The notes beneath the pieces are model-generated. The model did no database searches and was not told the origin of the DNA. It saw nothing but the letters and a program-made list of their open reading frames with translations. Position numbers and translations under genes: made by a program. A DNA stretch of 64,000 nucleotides from an uncultured Opitutaceae bacterium (lineage in GTDB: Bacteria > Verrucomicrobiota > Verrucomicrobiia > Opitutales > Opitutaceae): NCBI GenBank assembly GCA_937889545.1, contig CALAOT010000004.1:40129-104128 (forward strand), read 5' to 3'. Shown piece by piece: positions 1 through 8,516 of the stretch; the stretch's first letter is position 1; the number at the start of each line of letters is the position of its first letter.

Positions 1-2
1 CC

Positions 3-191
3 GGCCTCACGCTCGGGCAGTTCCGGGCGCAGAGGCGCCTCGCGAAGGCCAAGGACCTCCTCGCGCAGGGCGTGCAGGTGGCCGGTGTTGCGGAGGCGGT
101 CGGCCTCCTGGACCAGAGCTATTTCGCGCGCTGGTTCCGGCGCCAGACCGGCCAAGCACCGTCCCGGTGGGGCAGGCGCCCCCTGGGATGA
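3..191 (+). CDS. AraC-family transcriptional regulator, C-terminal end (partial)
   Basis: Only the last 62 codons are in the window; the 5' part lies outside. The visible part is the second half of an AraC-type DNA-binding domain: a helix with RLAKAKDLLAQG, then VAGVAEAVGLLDQSYFARWFRRQTG, the usual second helix-turn-helix with its F-x-R-x-F/W-R-x-x-x-G pattern. The sensory domain cannot be seen, so the ligand is unknown. The sugar isomerase gene begins 16 bases after the stop in the same direction, so the two may be co-transcribed and the regulator may control the carbohydrate genes downstream (inference). Confidence 0.85.
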   Translation, partial: GLTLGQFRAQRRLAKAKDLLAQGVQVAGVAEAVGLLDQSYFARWFRRQTGQAPSRWGRRPLG

Positions 192-207
192 TTCCGAGGG
201 CCACAGA

Positions 208-1014
208 ATGAACGCAGATACGGGAAAATCCATGCGCCCGGGCCTGGTCTCGGTCACGTTCCGGGCTCTCCCGGCCGACGATGTGCTGCACCTCATGCGG
301 CGGGCCGGCCTCGGCTGCATCGAATGGGGCGGCGACGTGCACGTCCCGCCCGGGCGCATTGCGCTGGCCGAAGCCGTCGGGAGGCGCACCCGCGAGGCGG
401 GCATCGATGTCACCGCATACGGCTCCTATTACAAGCTCGACGCAAGCGAGCACGAAGGCGCGCCCTTCGCGGCGGTGCTGGATTCCGCGGTCGCCCTTGG
501 GGCCACCGCTATCCGCGTGTGGGCCGGCTCCCGGACCAAGGCAGCCGCCGATCCGGAGCACGTCCGCAGGGCGGCGGAGGACGCGCTGCGGATCGCCGAC
601 CTCGCCCAGGCGGCGGGCCGGGTCATATGCCTTGAGTACCACCCGGGCACGCTCACGGACTCGGCGGGGTCGGCGCGGCAGCTTCTGGGATTGGCTGCGC
701 ACCCGGCGGTGTTCTCGCTCTGGCAGGATCCGGTCGGCGAAAGCCCCGAGGAGTGCGCCAGCGGCATCCGGGCCGTGATCGCGCGCCTGCATCACGTCCA
801 TGTCTACTACTGGTGGCCCGACCCCTCGCACCGGCTCGTCCTGGCCGACGGGGAGGAGCGCTGGAAGGGGCACCTGCGGCTGCTCGCGGCAAGCGCCAGG
901 AATCTTGACCTGCTCCTCGAATTCCTGCCGGGCGATTCCCCCGAGCTGCTGGACGGCGAGGCGGCGACGCTCAGGCGCTGGCTCTCGGAAATCGGCGAGC
1001 CGCCCCCGGTCTGA
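208..1014 (+). CDS. Sugar phosphate isomerase/epimerase (xylose isomerase-like TIM barrel)
   Basis: A 268-residue cytoplasmic protein of the AP-endonuclease-2/xylose-isomerase-like TIM barrel superfamily. The four expected metal ligands can be seen: Glu near residue 143 (CLEYHPG), Asp near 174 (LWQDPV), His near 196-198 (HHVHV) and Glu near 238 (LLEFLPG). Such enzymes isomerise or epimerise keto-sugars, inositol derivatives or uronates; the substrate cannot be told from sequence. The ATG at 208 gives MNADTGKSMRPGLVSVTF; a second ATG eight codons later is also possible. It follows the AraC gene closely and is one of three such barrels in the first 12.5 kb, beside SDR and Gfo/Idh dehydrogenases, a combination common in catabolism of unusual sugars. 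Confidence 0.85.
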   Translation: MNADTGKSMRPGLVSVTFRALPADDVLHLMRRAGLGCIEWGGDVHVPPGRIALAEAVGRRTREAGIDVTAYGSYYKLDASEHEGAPFAAVLDSAVALGATAIRVWAGSRTKAAADPEHVRRAAEDALRIADLAQAAGRVICLEYHPGTLTDSAGSARQLLGLAAHPAVFSLWQDPVGESPEECASGIRAVIARLHHVHVYYWWPDPSHRLVLADGEERWKGHLRLLAASARNLDLLLEFLPGDSPELLDGEAATLRRWLSEIGEPPPV

Positions 1015-1039
1015 CGCGGCTGGCGCGCCGAGCGCACCC

Positions 1040-2164
1040 TCACGGCATCGCCGGCGGGCCGCCCCGCGCCCTGTCCTCGAGCATTCGTATCCGCGCCACG
1101 CTTTCATCGACCTCGGACAGGTTCAGGCCCCCGATCATCTGGCCAATAGGCGTCTCCGGGTCGTTGGACCAGAATATCCCGTTGTCCTCCTGGTCGTAGT
1201 AGTGAAACCCGACCCTGACCCCGAACTTCCGCCGGAGAGCCTCGCCGTTCTCCAGCACGGCTTCCCAGTGGACGATGGCGTAGGACAGGTCGATCTGGTG
1301 GACGAGGACCGCCGGCTTCGTGACCTGGGCCTCGATCAGGCCGAGCGGGCTGTAGACGGCGGCGTGGTCCCGGGGCGTCGCGCTCACGATGTAGTAGTCG
1401 TGCTGCAGCGCGTAGAGGCAGGGGTGGACGGTCTCCGGCGAGGCCGACGCCAGCGCGACAATCTCCGCACCCTGCTCGGCCAGCGCCTGCCAGCCGTCGG
1501 GGTAGAGCATGTCGAAGCATATCTGGATGCCGACCCGCCCGAAGTCGCAGTCAAAGACGGGAAAGTCCCGGCCGGGCGTCGTGCCGCCCTCAAGGACGTC
1601 GCTTCCCTGGGCGGCCACCGGGTGAACCTTCCGGTAAATGCCGACCACCCGCCCCGCGCGGTCCGACAGCACGGCCGCGTTGCTGTAGCGCACGGGCGCG
1701 CCGGCTTCCTGCATGAGGAGCGGCATGACCATGTAGCAACCAAGGCGGCTGGCGCATGCCGCGATTCGCGGCTGCACCTCCTCCAGGCGCACGGCCTCCT
1801 GCGCCATGAGGTCGCCCGGCCGGGCCAGGAAGGCCTCCGGAAAGACGACCAGGTCCAGCTGCTTGCCGGGGTAGCTGCTCTTGGCCTCGGCCGCGAACGC
1901 CTCGGCCAGCTCGTCCATCCGCTGGAGTCGCTTGTCGAGCGCCAGCTTGAAGATCTCCTGGCCGCTGACCACGGTGCCGAGCAGAACCTTCCGTGGAGGC
2001 CGTTCGCGGCGAAGGAGTGCCGGGGAGCCCGCTGGACGCGCGGGCGTGTCGGCGGCCGATAGCGGGGCGCCCGCCATAAATCCGGCCAGGCAGATCCCCA
2101 GCGCGGCGAGGACCGCCATGTGGCGCCCTGCGTACCCTTCCCGAAAGCGACAGAGTGTTCTCAT
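1040..2164 (-). CDS. Carbon-nitrogen hydrolase (nitrilase superfamily), probably exported
   Basis: A protein of up to 374 residues with the nitrilase-superfamily Glu-Lys-Cys triad: Glu in VVFPEAFLA, Lys in YRKVHPV and the nucleophile Cys in GIQICFDMLYPD. Family members hydrolyse nitriles, amides or N-carbamoyl compounds; the substrate is not predictable. The N-terminus has a hydrophobic stretch (LAALGICLAGFMAG) ending in PLSAADT, which looks like a signal peptide, unusual for a superfamily of mostly cytoplasmic enzymes. Two ATGs are possible: at 2164 and at 2119 (MAVLAALGICL). The second gives a tidier signal peptide. The gene runs convergent to the sugar isomerase before it and divergent from the SDR gene after it. 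Confidence 0.88.
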   Translation of the reverse strand: MRTLCRFREGYAGRHMAVLAALGICLAGFMAGAPLSAADTPARPAGSPALLRRERPPRKVLLGTVVSGQEIFKLALDKRLQRMDELAEAFAAEAKSSYPGKQLDLVVFPEAFLARPGDLMAQEAVRLEEVQPRIAACASRLGCYMVMPLLMQEAGAPVRYSNAAVLSDRAGRVVGIYRKVHPVAAQGSDVLEGGTTPGRDFPVFDCDFGRVGIQICFDMLYPDGWQALAEQGAEIVALASASPETVHPCLYALQHDYYIVSATPRDHAAVYSPLGLIEAQVTKPAVLVHQIDLSYAIVHWEAVLENGEALRRKFGVRVGFHYYDQEDNGIFWSNDPETPIGQMIGGLNLSEVDESVARIRMLEDRARGGPPAMP

Positions 2165-2347
2165 GGGAACTCATTATCGGGTGCCGGGGCGGATTCCAAC
2201 AGGAGAAAATGCTGGGCGGAGCGGGGAGGGGGGATGGACGGCGGGCGGATCCGCGGGAAGAATGTACATAAACGATGTCGAAAAAATGCTGGTATGCGCC
2301 GGAAAAATCCTCGTGCCGGCGGCGCTTTTGGCGTAAGCTGGTGCGTC

Positions 2348-3139
2348 GTGAAAGCCACCCCGGTCATCCTCGTGACGGGCGCCGGCCGCGGCCTTGGCCG
2401 CGGCGTTGCGCTGCAGCTGGCCGCGGAAGGCTGCTCGGTCGCCGTCAACTACATCGTCAACCGGGCCGCGGCCGAGGAAACGGCCGCCCTGTGCAGGAAG
2501 GCCTCGAAGGCAATGCGCCAGAGGTTCGTCCCCGTCCAGGCCGACATCGGCTCGAGGCCCGACCGGGCGCGCCTCGTTCGAGAGGTGCTCTCGGGGTTCG
2601 GCCGGATCGACGCGCTGGTCAACAACGCCGGCGTCGCGCCCAGGGTGCGCGCCGACCTGACTGAGGCCTCCGAGGAGTCGTTCGACGAGCTTGTCCGCGT
2701 CAACCTGAAGGGCCCGTACTTCCTCACCCAGGCGGTCGTCCGCCACTGGCTCGGGGAGAAGCCCGCGCCGGCGCTGCCCGCCGGCTTCAAGGTGATCTTC
2801 GTCACCTCGGTCTCGGCCGACACGGCCTCGGTGGACCGCGGCGACTACTGCATCTCCAAGGCCGGCCTTTCCATGGCCTCCCAGCTCTGGGCCGCGCGGC
2901 TGGCTCCCGAAGGCATCGAGGTCGTCGAGATAAGGCCCGGCATCATGGCGACGGACATGACGGCGGGCGTGAGGGCGAAATACGACCGGTTCCTGGCGCG
3001 CGGCGCCGTGCCGCAGGGGCGCTGGGGCACGGCGGACGACGTCGGGCTGGCCGTGCGTGCGGTGATAGCGGGCCGGCTCCCGTTCTCGGCCGGTTCGGTC
3101 ATCTGCGTCGACGGAGGCCTGCACATCCGCCGCATTTGA
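2348..3139 (+). CDS. Short-chain dehydrogenase/reductase (FabG-like SDR)
   Basis: A 263-residue classical SDR that reduces or oxidises a carbonyl/alcohol with NAD(P). The glycine-rich cofactor motif TGAGRGLG is at the start of the Rossmann fold, NNAG follows after strand 4, and the catalytic Ser (VTSVSAD), Tyr167 and Lys171 (YCISK) are present. Start is taken as GTG 2348 (MKATPVILVTG) because the usual SDR N-terminus begins there and no ATG lies nearby in frame. It is followed after 12 bases by a GH88-like hydrolase on the same strand, then an isomerase and a Gfo/Idh oxidoreductase. The arrangement suggests a step in uronate or sugar-acid breakdown (inference); the substrate is unknown. Confidence 0.88.
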   Translation: MKATPVILVTGAGRGLGRGVALQLAAEGCSVAVNYIVNRAAAEETAALCRKASKAMRQRFVPVQADIGSRPDRARLVREVLSGFGRIDALVNNAGVAPRVRADLTEASEESFDELVRVNLKGPYFLTQAVVRHWLGEKPAPALPAGFKVIFVTSVSADTASVDRGDYCISKAGLSMASQLWAARLAPEGIEVVEIRPGIMATDMTAGVRAKYDRFLARGAVPQGRWGTADDVGLAVRAVIAGRLPFSAGSVICVDGGLHIRRI

Positions 3140-3151
3140 CGCGCCGCCGCG

Positions 3152-4531
3152 ATGATCAAGATCGACGCCTCCCTGACGCCCGGGTCCCTCCGCAGGGACA
3201 TCGAGCGCCTTTTTGAGCTGTCCGGCGGCAAGATCCTCGCGCTCCAAAGGCGCTGGGACCCCCGCCATGGCGCGCCGGTCGTCACGATCCGCGGCAGGTA
3301 CGCCTCGCGGGGGTGGACCGAGTGGACCCAGGGGTTCCAGTTCGGCTCCGCGATCCTGCAGTTCGCGGCGACGGGCAGCAGGCGGGCGCTGGCGGCCGGC
3401 CGAGAGGGCACCTTCAGGCACATGGCGGGGCACGTGAGCCATGTCGGAGTCCACGACCACGGGTTCAACAATGTCTCCACCTACGGCGGCCTCCACAGCC
3501 TGGCGATGTCGGGAGCCATGCGTGCGGACGAGGGCGAGGTCCGTTTCTACGAGCTGGCCCTCAAGGTCTCCGGAGCCATCCAGGCCGCGCGGTGGACCGA
3601 GCTTCCCGGGGGCCTCGGCTACATCTATTCCTTCAACGGCCCCCATTCGCTGTTCTGCGACACGATCCGGTCCCTGCGGAGCCTCGCGCTCGCGCACCGG
3701 CTCGGCCACGCGCTCATGGGCGAAAACGACCGGCGGATCTCCCTCCTCGGCCGCCTCCTGCAGCACGCCGAGACCACCGCCCGCTTCAATGTCTACTTCG
3801 GAAAGGGGCGCGACCGCTACGACGTCCGCGGCCGCGTCGCCCACGAGTCGATCTTCAACGTGAGCGACGGGGCCTACCGCTGCCCGAGCACCCAGCAGGG
3901 CTACTCGCCGTTCAGCACGTGGACGCGCGGCCTCGCCTGGATCCTGTGCGGCTACGCCGAGCAGCTCGAGTTCCTCGATGCGCTGCCCGGTCTCGAGTTC
4001 GGCGCCTTCGGCGGCAAGGCCGCGGTCCTGCAGCGCTTCCTGGAGACGGCCCGGGCGACGGCCGACTACTACATCGAGAACACGCCCACGGACGGCGTGC
4101 CCTACTGGGACACGGGCGCGCCGGGCCTCGTCATGCTCGGCGGCTACCTCGACCGCCCGGCCGATCCCTACAACGACCACGAGCCGGTCGACAGCTCGGC
4201 CGCGGCCATCGCCGCCCAGGGCCTTGTCCGCCTCGGCCATTACCTGATCGCGGGAAAACGGGCCGCGGAGGGCTCGCGCTACCTCGGCGCGGGCCTCACC
4301 ATCGCCCGGACGATCTTCCGCGAGCCGTACCTCTCCTCGTCGCCCCGCCACGAGGGGCTTCTTCTGCATTCGGTGTATCACCGCCCCAACGGCTGGGACT
4401 ACGTTCCCAGGGGCCGGAAGGTCCCCTGCGGCGAATCCTCCATGTGGGGCGACTACCATGCCCGCGAGCTGGCGCTGCTCCTGAAGCGGATGGGCGAGCG
4501 CAAGGGGTACCACACGTTCTTCGGCACCTGA
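3152..4531 (+). CDS. Glycoside hydrolase family 88-like (unsaturated uronyl hydrolase-like)
   Basis: A 459-residue protein with the alpha6/alpha6-barrel features of GH88: WTEWTQGFQFG near the N-terminus, VHDHGFNNVSTYGG carrying a candidate catalytic Asp, SLFCDTIRSLRSL where the second Asp of the family is expected, then FSTWTRGLAWILCGYAEQ, VPYWDTG and PVDSSAAAIAAQGL. GH88 enzymes hydrate the 4,5-double bond of unsaturated glucuronides or galacturonides left by polysaccharide lyases. No signal peptide, as usual for this cytoplasmic step. It sits between an SDR (12 bases before) and a sugar isomerase (12 bases after), so one transcript for uronate-containing oligosaccharides is likely. It is longer than many GH88 members and divergent, so the exact substrate is uncertain. 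Confidence 0.75.
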   Translation: MIKIDASLTPGSLRRDIERLFELSGGKILALQRRWDPRHGAPVVTIRGRYASRGWTEWTQGFQFGSAILQFAATGSRRALAAGREGTFRHMAGHVSHVGVHDHGFNNVSTYGGLHSLAMSGAMRADEGEVRFYELALKVSGAIQAARWTELPGGLGYIYSFNGPHSLFCDTIRSLRSLALAHRLGHALMGENDRRISLLGRLLQHAETTARFNVYFGKGRDRYDVRGRVAHESIFNVSDGAYRCPSTQQGYSPFSTWTRGLAWILCGYAEQLEFLDALPGLEFGAFGGKAAVLQRFLETARATADYYIENTPTDGVPYWDTGAPGLVMLGGYLDRPADPYNDHEPVDSSAAAIAAQGLVRLGHYLIAGKRAAEGSRYLGAGLTIARTIFREPYLSSSPRHEGLLLHSVYHRPNGWDYVPRGRKVPCGESSMWGDYHARELALLLKRMGERKGYHTFFGT

Positions 4532-4543
4532 GCCGCCCCGGCC

Positions 4544-5374
4544 ATGACTCCCGCGCTCAGGGATCTTTCCCGCCTCTGTATCCACACGGCCACCACGAAG
4601 CCGTGGGGAATCGAGGAGGCCGTCAGCCGCTATTCCGCGGCGGGCGTCAGGGGCATCACGGTCTGGCGCACGGCGTTTGCGGACCGGGGCCCGGCCGCCG
4701 CAGGAAGGCTCATCCGCGACAGCGGCCTCCGCGTCGTGTCGCTGTGCCGCGGCGGATTCTTCCCGGCGGGCTCGGCCGAGCAACGGGCGAGGGCGGTCGA
4801 CGAGAACCGCCGCTGCATCGACGAGGCCGCCGAGCTTGGCGCCCCGCATGTCGTGCTCGTCTGCGGCTCGGCGGCCGGCCAGCCGCTGGAGGAGTCGCGC
4901 AGGCAGATCGCCGACGGGATCGCCGCCGTGCTGCCGCACGCCTCCGCCGCCGGGGTCCGGCTCGCGGTCGAGCCCCTGCATCCCATGTACGCCGGGGAAC
5001 GGTCGGCCGTGAACACCCTGGGCCAGGCGCGGGCGATCTGCAGCCAGATCGGGAGCCCGTGGGTCGGCATCGCCGTCGACGTGTACCACACGTGGTGGGA
5101 CGACCGCCTCGAGGACGAGATCAGGGCCTGCGGCCGCGACGGCAGGCTGCTCGCCCTCCACGTCTCCGACTGGCGCACGCCCACCGTCGACCTTCTCGAG
5201 GACCGCGGCCTCATGGGGGAGGGCTGCATCCCGATCCGCAGGATCCGCGGGTGGGCCGATGATGCGGGCTTCGGGGGATTCATCGAGGTTGAGATCTTCT
5301 CGCGCCGCCTCTGGGCCCGCGACCAGGCGCGGTTCCTCGACGACATCAAGGAGGCCTATCTCGCCCATGTGTGA
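4544..5374 (+). CDS. Sugar phosphate isomerase/epimerase (xylose isomerase-like TIM barrel)
   Basis: A 276-residue protein of the same superfamily as the gene at 208-1014 but not a close copy. Expected metal ligands are Glu in RLAVEPLHPMY, Asp in GIAVDVYHTWWD, His in ALHVSDW and Glu in GFIEVEIFS. The motif VEPLHP is typical of the hydroxypyruvate isomerase/tagatose epimerase-like branch. ATG 4544 is the only sensible start. It lies between the GH88-like gene and a Gfo/Idh dehydrogenase in one direction, supporting a shared catabolic pathway in which a keto-sugar made by one oxidoreductase is isomerised (inference). Confidence 0.87.
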   Translation: MTPALRDLSRLCIHTATTKPWGIEEAVSRYSAAGVRGITVWRTAFADRGPAAAGRLIRDSGLRVVSLCRGGFFPAGSAEQRARAVDENRRCIDEAAELGAPHVVLVCGSAAGQPLEESRRQIADGIAAVLPHASAAGVRLAVEPLHPMYAGERSAVNTLGQARAICSQIGSPWVGIAVDVYHTWWDDRLEDEIRACGRDGRLLALHVSDWRTPTVDLLEDRGLMGEGCIPIRRIRGWADDAGFGGFIEVEIFSRRLWARDQARFLDDIKEAYLAHV

Positions 5375-5417
5375 ACGCCGGCTCCATCGCCGCGGCGCCG
5401 CCCGGCCATCCTGACCC

Positions 5418-6587
5418 ATGAAGGAGCAAACTCTTGGCATCGTGATGAACGGCGTCACCGGGCGCATGGGGACCAACCAGCACCTGATCCGCTCGGTCCT
5501 CGCCATCCGGGCGCAGGGCGGCGTCCGCCTCGCCAACGGCGGAACCGTGATCCCGGACCCCGTCCTCGTCGGGCGCAACCCGGACAAGCTCAGGGCCCTC
5601 GCCCAGGCCCACGGAGTCGCCCGGTACACCACCGACCTCGCCGCCGCGCTGCGCGATCCCTCGAACCGGATCTATTTCGACGCCCAGACCACGGACCGGC
5701 GGGCCGCGGGAGTCCGGGAGGCCATCGCCGCCCGGAAGGCGATCTACTGCGAGAAGCCCACCGCCGCGGACACGGCCACCGCGGTCGCCCTCTACCGGGA
5801 ATGCCGGGCGGCGGGGCTGAAGAACGGCGTGGTGCAGGACAAGCTCTGGCTGCCCGGCCTGCGCAAGCTCAGGTCGCTCATCGACTCCGGCTTCTTCGGC
5901 CGGATCCTCTCGGTCCGCGGCGAATTCGGCTACTGGGTGTTCGAGGGCGACATGCAGCCGGCCCAGCGCCCGTCCTGGAACTACCGAAGGGAGGACGGCG
6001 GCGGCATGGCAATCGACATGCTCTGCCACTGGCGCTACGTCGTGGACAATCTCTTCGGCGGCGTCGCCTCCGTCTCGTGCCTCTGCGCCACCCACATACC
6101 CGAGCGATGGGACGAGCAGAAGAAGCCCTACGCCTGCACGGCCGACGACGCCGCCTATGTGATGATGCTGACGGACAAGGGCCTCATCGTCCGGTTCGAC
6201 AGCTCGTGGTGCACGCGCGTGAGGCGCGACGACCTGCTCACCCTCCAGGTTGACGGGACGAAGGGATCCGCCGTCGCCGGCCTGCGCGATTGCTGGACCC
6301 AGGGCGCCGGGGAGACACCCCGGGCCGTGTGGAATCCCGACATCGAGCAGCCCATCAGGTTCCTCGACGGATGGCGGAGGATGCCGGACGACCCGACCCA
6401 CGACAACGCGTTCAAGGTGCAGTGGGAGCTTTTCCTCAGGCATGTCGCCGGCGACGAGCCCTTCCGCTGGACCCTCCTCGAGGGGGCCAAGGGGGTCCAG
6501 CTGGCCGAGAAGGGCCTGGAGTCCTGGAAAAGGCGGGCGTGGGTCGAGGTCGGGGCCATCGACGAGGCAACCCCCCCAGGCTTATGA
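5418..6587 (+). CDS. Gfo/Idh/MocA-family oxidoreductase
   Basis: A 389-residue NAD(P)-dependent dehydrogenase-like protein. The N-terminal Rossmann half includes LGIVMNGVTGRMG, then VLVGRNPDKL and the family signature IYCEKPTAAD, in which the EKP lysine is the conserved catalytic one. The C-terminal half has GFFGRILSVRGEFGYW and GGGMAIDMLCHW, the usual substrate-side elements with a Asp-x-x-x-His pair. Members oxidise or reduce sugars, inositols and related acids. Its last bases overlap the ATG of the GH9 gene (ATGA), so translation is probably coupled. Confidence 0.88.
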   Translation: MKEQTLGIVMNGVTGRMGTNQHLIRSVLAIRAQGGVRLANGGTVIPDPVLVGRNPDKLRALAQAHGVARYTTDLAAALRDPSNRIYFDAQTTDRRAAGVREAIAARKAIYCEKPTAADTATAVALYRECRAAGLKNGVVQDKLWLPGLRKLRSLIDSGFFGRILSVRGEFGYWVFEGDMQPAQRPSWNYRREDGGGMAIDMLCHWRYVVDNLFGGVASVSCLCATHIPERWDEQKKPYACTADDAAYVMMLTDKGLIVRFDSSWCTRVRRDDLLTLQVDGTKGSAVAGLRDCWTQGAGETPRAVWNPDIEQPIRFLDGWRRMPDDPTHDNAFKVQWELFLRHVAGDEPFRWTLLEGAKGVQLAEKGLESWKRRAWVEVGAIDEATPPGL

Positions 6588-8431
6588 GCGGCCCATCCCA
6601 GCCCGGTCCTCCCCGTCTCGGAAGCGTCCTGGTCAACCACCTGGGGTATCGTTGCCAGGCGAGCAAGGAGGTCATCGTCCGCGGCGCGCGGGACGGGGCG
6701 TTCGAGGTCCAGGAGATGTCGCTCATGCGCCCGGCCGGCATGGGCGCGCGGGAGGGTTACCGGGAGGTGCTGACCGGCCGCCTCCGCGCGGCGGATTCCC
6801 CGCTCGGCGCATACTCGGTCGGGGTTTTCTCGGAGCGCGAGGCGCCGGGCATCTACCGCGTGGCGCTGCCCGGCACCGGCGAGCACTCCTACCAGTTCGC
6901 CATCTCGGACGGCGCCTTCGGCTGGCTGCCCCCGATGCTGCTCAACTTCGTCCACAACTGGCGGTCGGGCCCCTTTGAGAACGCATGGCGCGGTCCGACG
7001 CACCTCGACGATGCGCGCCGGACCGACAACGGCATGGCTGCCGACGCCGTCGGAGGGTGGTACGACGCCGGCGACCTGCGCAAATGGATGGTTCACTCGA
7101 ATCTTCCCGCGCTTGCGTTCATGGACGCGCACGAGCGCCTGCCATGGCACTACGCGGAATGGGAGCGCGTGGACGAGGGATGGTCGCCGTGGCTGCTCGA
7201 GGCGATCTGGGGGCTGGATTTCATGCTGAAGATGCAGGACCCGCAGACGGGCATGTTCTTCGAGGACGTGGGCGGAGGGGGGGCCCGGAGGAAGCGTGCG
7301 GGCTTGTCCTGGTGGTATGAGAACCACGCCGGCTGCTACGCCGACAACTCCGAGAACCGCTTCACGGACAACGAGCCCGGCAGCGGCGACGAGCGCCCGC
7401 TGCGCGTCCAGTACAACCCGATCGCGCAGTTCACCTCGGTGGCGATCCTCGCCCGCGCCGCGCGCGCCTATGCCGCGCTGGACGCCGGCCGCTCGCGCCG
7501 GTACGCCGAGGCCGCGGGGCGCGGTTGGCGCCTGGGCCTCGGTCCCGACCCGAGTTTCCTCGAGTCGGCCGGCGCGGATTTCGGCGGGTGGACCTCCGTG
7601 CGGAGCTGGCGCTGCCTGGCGGCGCTCGAATTGCACCGCTGCGGCGGCCTTCCCTGGGCGGAAGTCGCCGCCGCTGCTGGCGCCCTGATGGAGAATTTCG
7701 ACCCGCAGCTGGGCTTCTGGAGGAACCAGACCGGAGGCACCGAGCCGTATCGCGGGGTCCTGCACTCGGCGCAGCCGCTCATCGCCCTGTCGGAAATAGC
7801 CCGCGCGGAGGGCGACCCGGGGCGCAGGACCGCGGCCGAGGGCGTGCTGCGCCAGTGCCTGGAACGGTACGTCATCCCGCTGGCGGAGCTCACCCCGTTC
7901 CGCGTCATGCCGTTCGGAGCCTACGCGAAGGCTGCCAGCGAGGGCGACCTCTACCGTCCCTGGAGGGACGGATACCTGTACCGGTTCTTCATGCCGGCCA
8001 ATCATGAGCAGCGCATCAACCACGGCCTGAGCGGGCACTGGACGAGCTGGGCCCATGCGCTGGCGCTGGCGGGAAACCTCCTCGATGACCCGCGATGCGC
8101 CGAACTTGCCTGGAGGCAGCTGCACTGGCTCATTGGCGCCAACCCGTTCAATTCCTCCCTGATCAGCGGCGTCGGCTACAACAACCCTATGCCGCACAGC
8201 CGCTTCCTGGGGACGTTCCCCGGGGGTTTCTGCGCCGGCTTCATCGGGTCGCCCGAGGACCAGCCGCTGCTCGACCTCGACGGCGACGCGCAGTGGAACA
8301 CGACCGAATACTGGATGACGCCGCTCAGCAACGCGCTGATGGCGCTGAGCCTCCTGAATCCGGCGCGCGGCGCTTCCTGCCAGAAGCTCGGCAGGCTGGC
8401 GCGGGGCGAGCCGGGTCCGCCGAGCCATTAG
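6584..8431 (+). CDS. Glycoside hydrolase family 9 with N-terminal Ig-like domain, no signal peptide
   Basis: A 615-residue protein. Residues about 10-110 form the CelD_N Ig-like domain (VLVNHLGYRCQASKEVIVRG). The GH9 barrel follows: GWYDAGDLRKWM holds the catalytic base pair Asp161/Asp164, GANPFNSSLISGVGYNNP and PHSRF are the usual C-terminal binding motifs, and NTTEYWMTPLSN carries the candidate acid Glu575. GH9 enzymes cut beta-1,4-glucans or act as exo-beta-glucosidase/glucosaminidase. The protein starts MSGPSQPGPPRLG without a signal peptide, so it is probably cytoplasmic and acts on imported oligosaccharides rather than on cellulose outside. The start overlaps the stop of the Gfo/Idh gene. 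Confidence 0.9.
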   Translation: MSGPSQPGPPRLGSVLVNHLGYRCQASKEVIVRGARDGAFEVQEMSLMRPAGMGAREGYREVLTGRLRAADSPLGAYSVGVFSEREAPGIYRVALPGTGEHSYQFAISDGAFGWLPPMLLNFVHNWRSGPFENAWRGPTHLDDARRTDNGMAADAVGGWYDAGDLRKWMVHSNLPALAFMDAHERLPWHYAEWERVDEGWSPWLLEAIWGLDFMLKMQDPQTGMFFEDVGGGGARRKRAGLSWWYENHAGCYADNSENRFTDNEPGSGDERPLRVQYNPIAQFTSVAILARAARAYAALDAGRSRRYAEAAGRGWRLGLGPDPSFLESAGADFGGWTSVRSWRCLAALELHRCGGLPWAEVAAAAGALMENFDPQLGFWRNQTGGTEPYRGVLHSAQPLIALSEIARAEGDPGRRTAAEGVLRQCLERYVIPLAELTPFRVMPFGAYAKAASEGDLYRPWRDGYLYRFFMPANHEQRINHGLSGHWTSWAHALALAGNLLDDPRCAELAWRQLHWLIGANPFNSSLISGVGYNNPMPHSRFLGTFPGGFCAGFIGSPEDQPLLDLDGDAQWNTTEYWMTPLSNALMALSLLNPARGASCQKLGRLARGEPGPPSH

Positions 8432-8516
8432 AAGAAGCGCGCTCCCCCAGGCAGACCAAGTCCCATGACAGAAACCCGCGCCCCTGGATTGAAGGCGGCC
8501 CCAGGCCGTTCCAGCC

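Noticed and set aside
2174..5632. Very long minus-strand open frame (over 1100 codons) opposite the SDR, GH88-like and isomerase genes.
   Set aside because: It is a by-product of high GC; its translation is low-complexity Arg/Ala/Gly/Asp-rich and lies against well-recognised genes.
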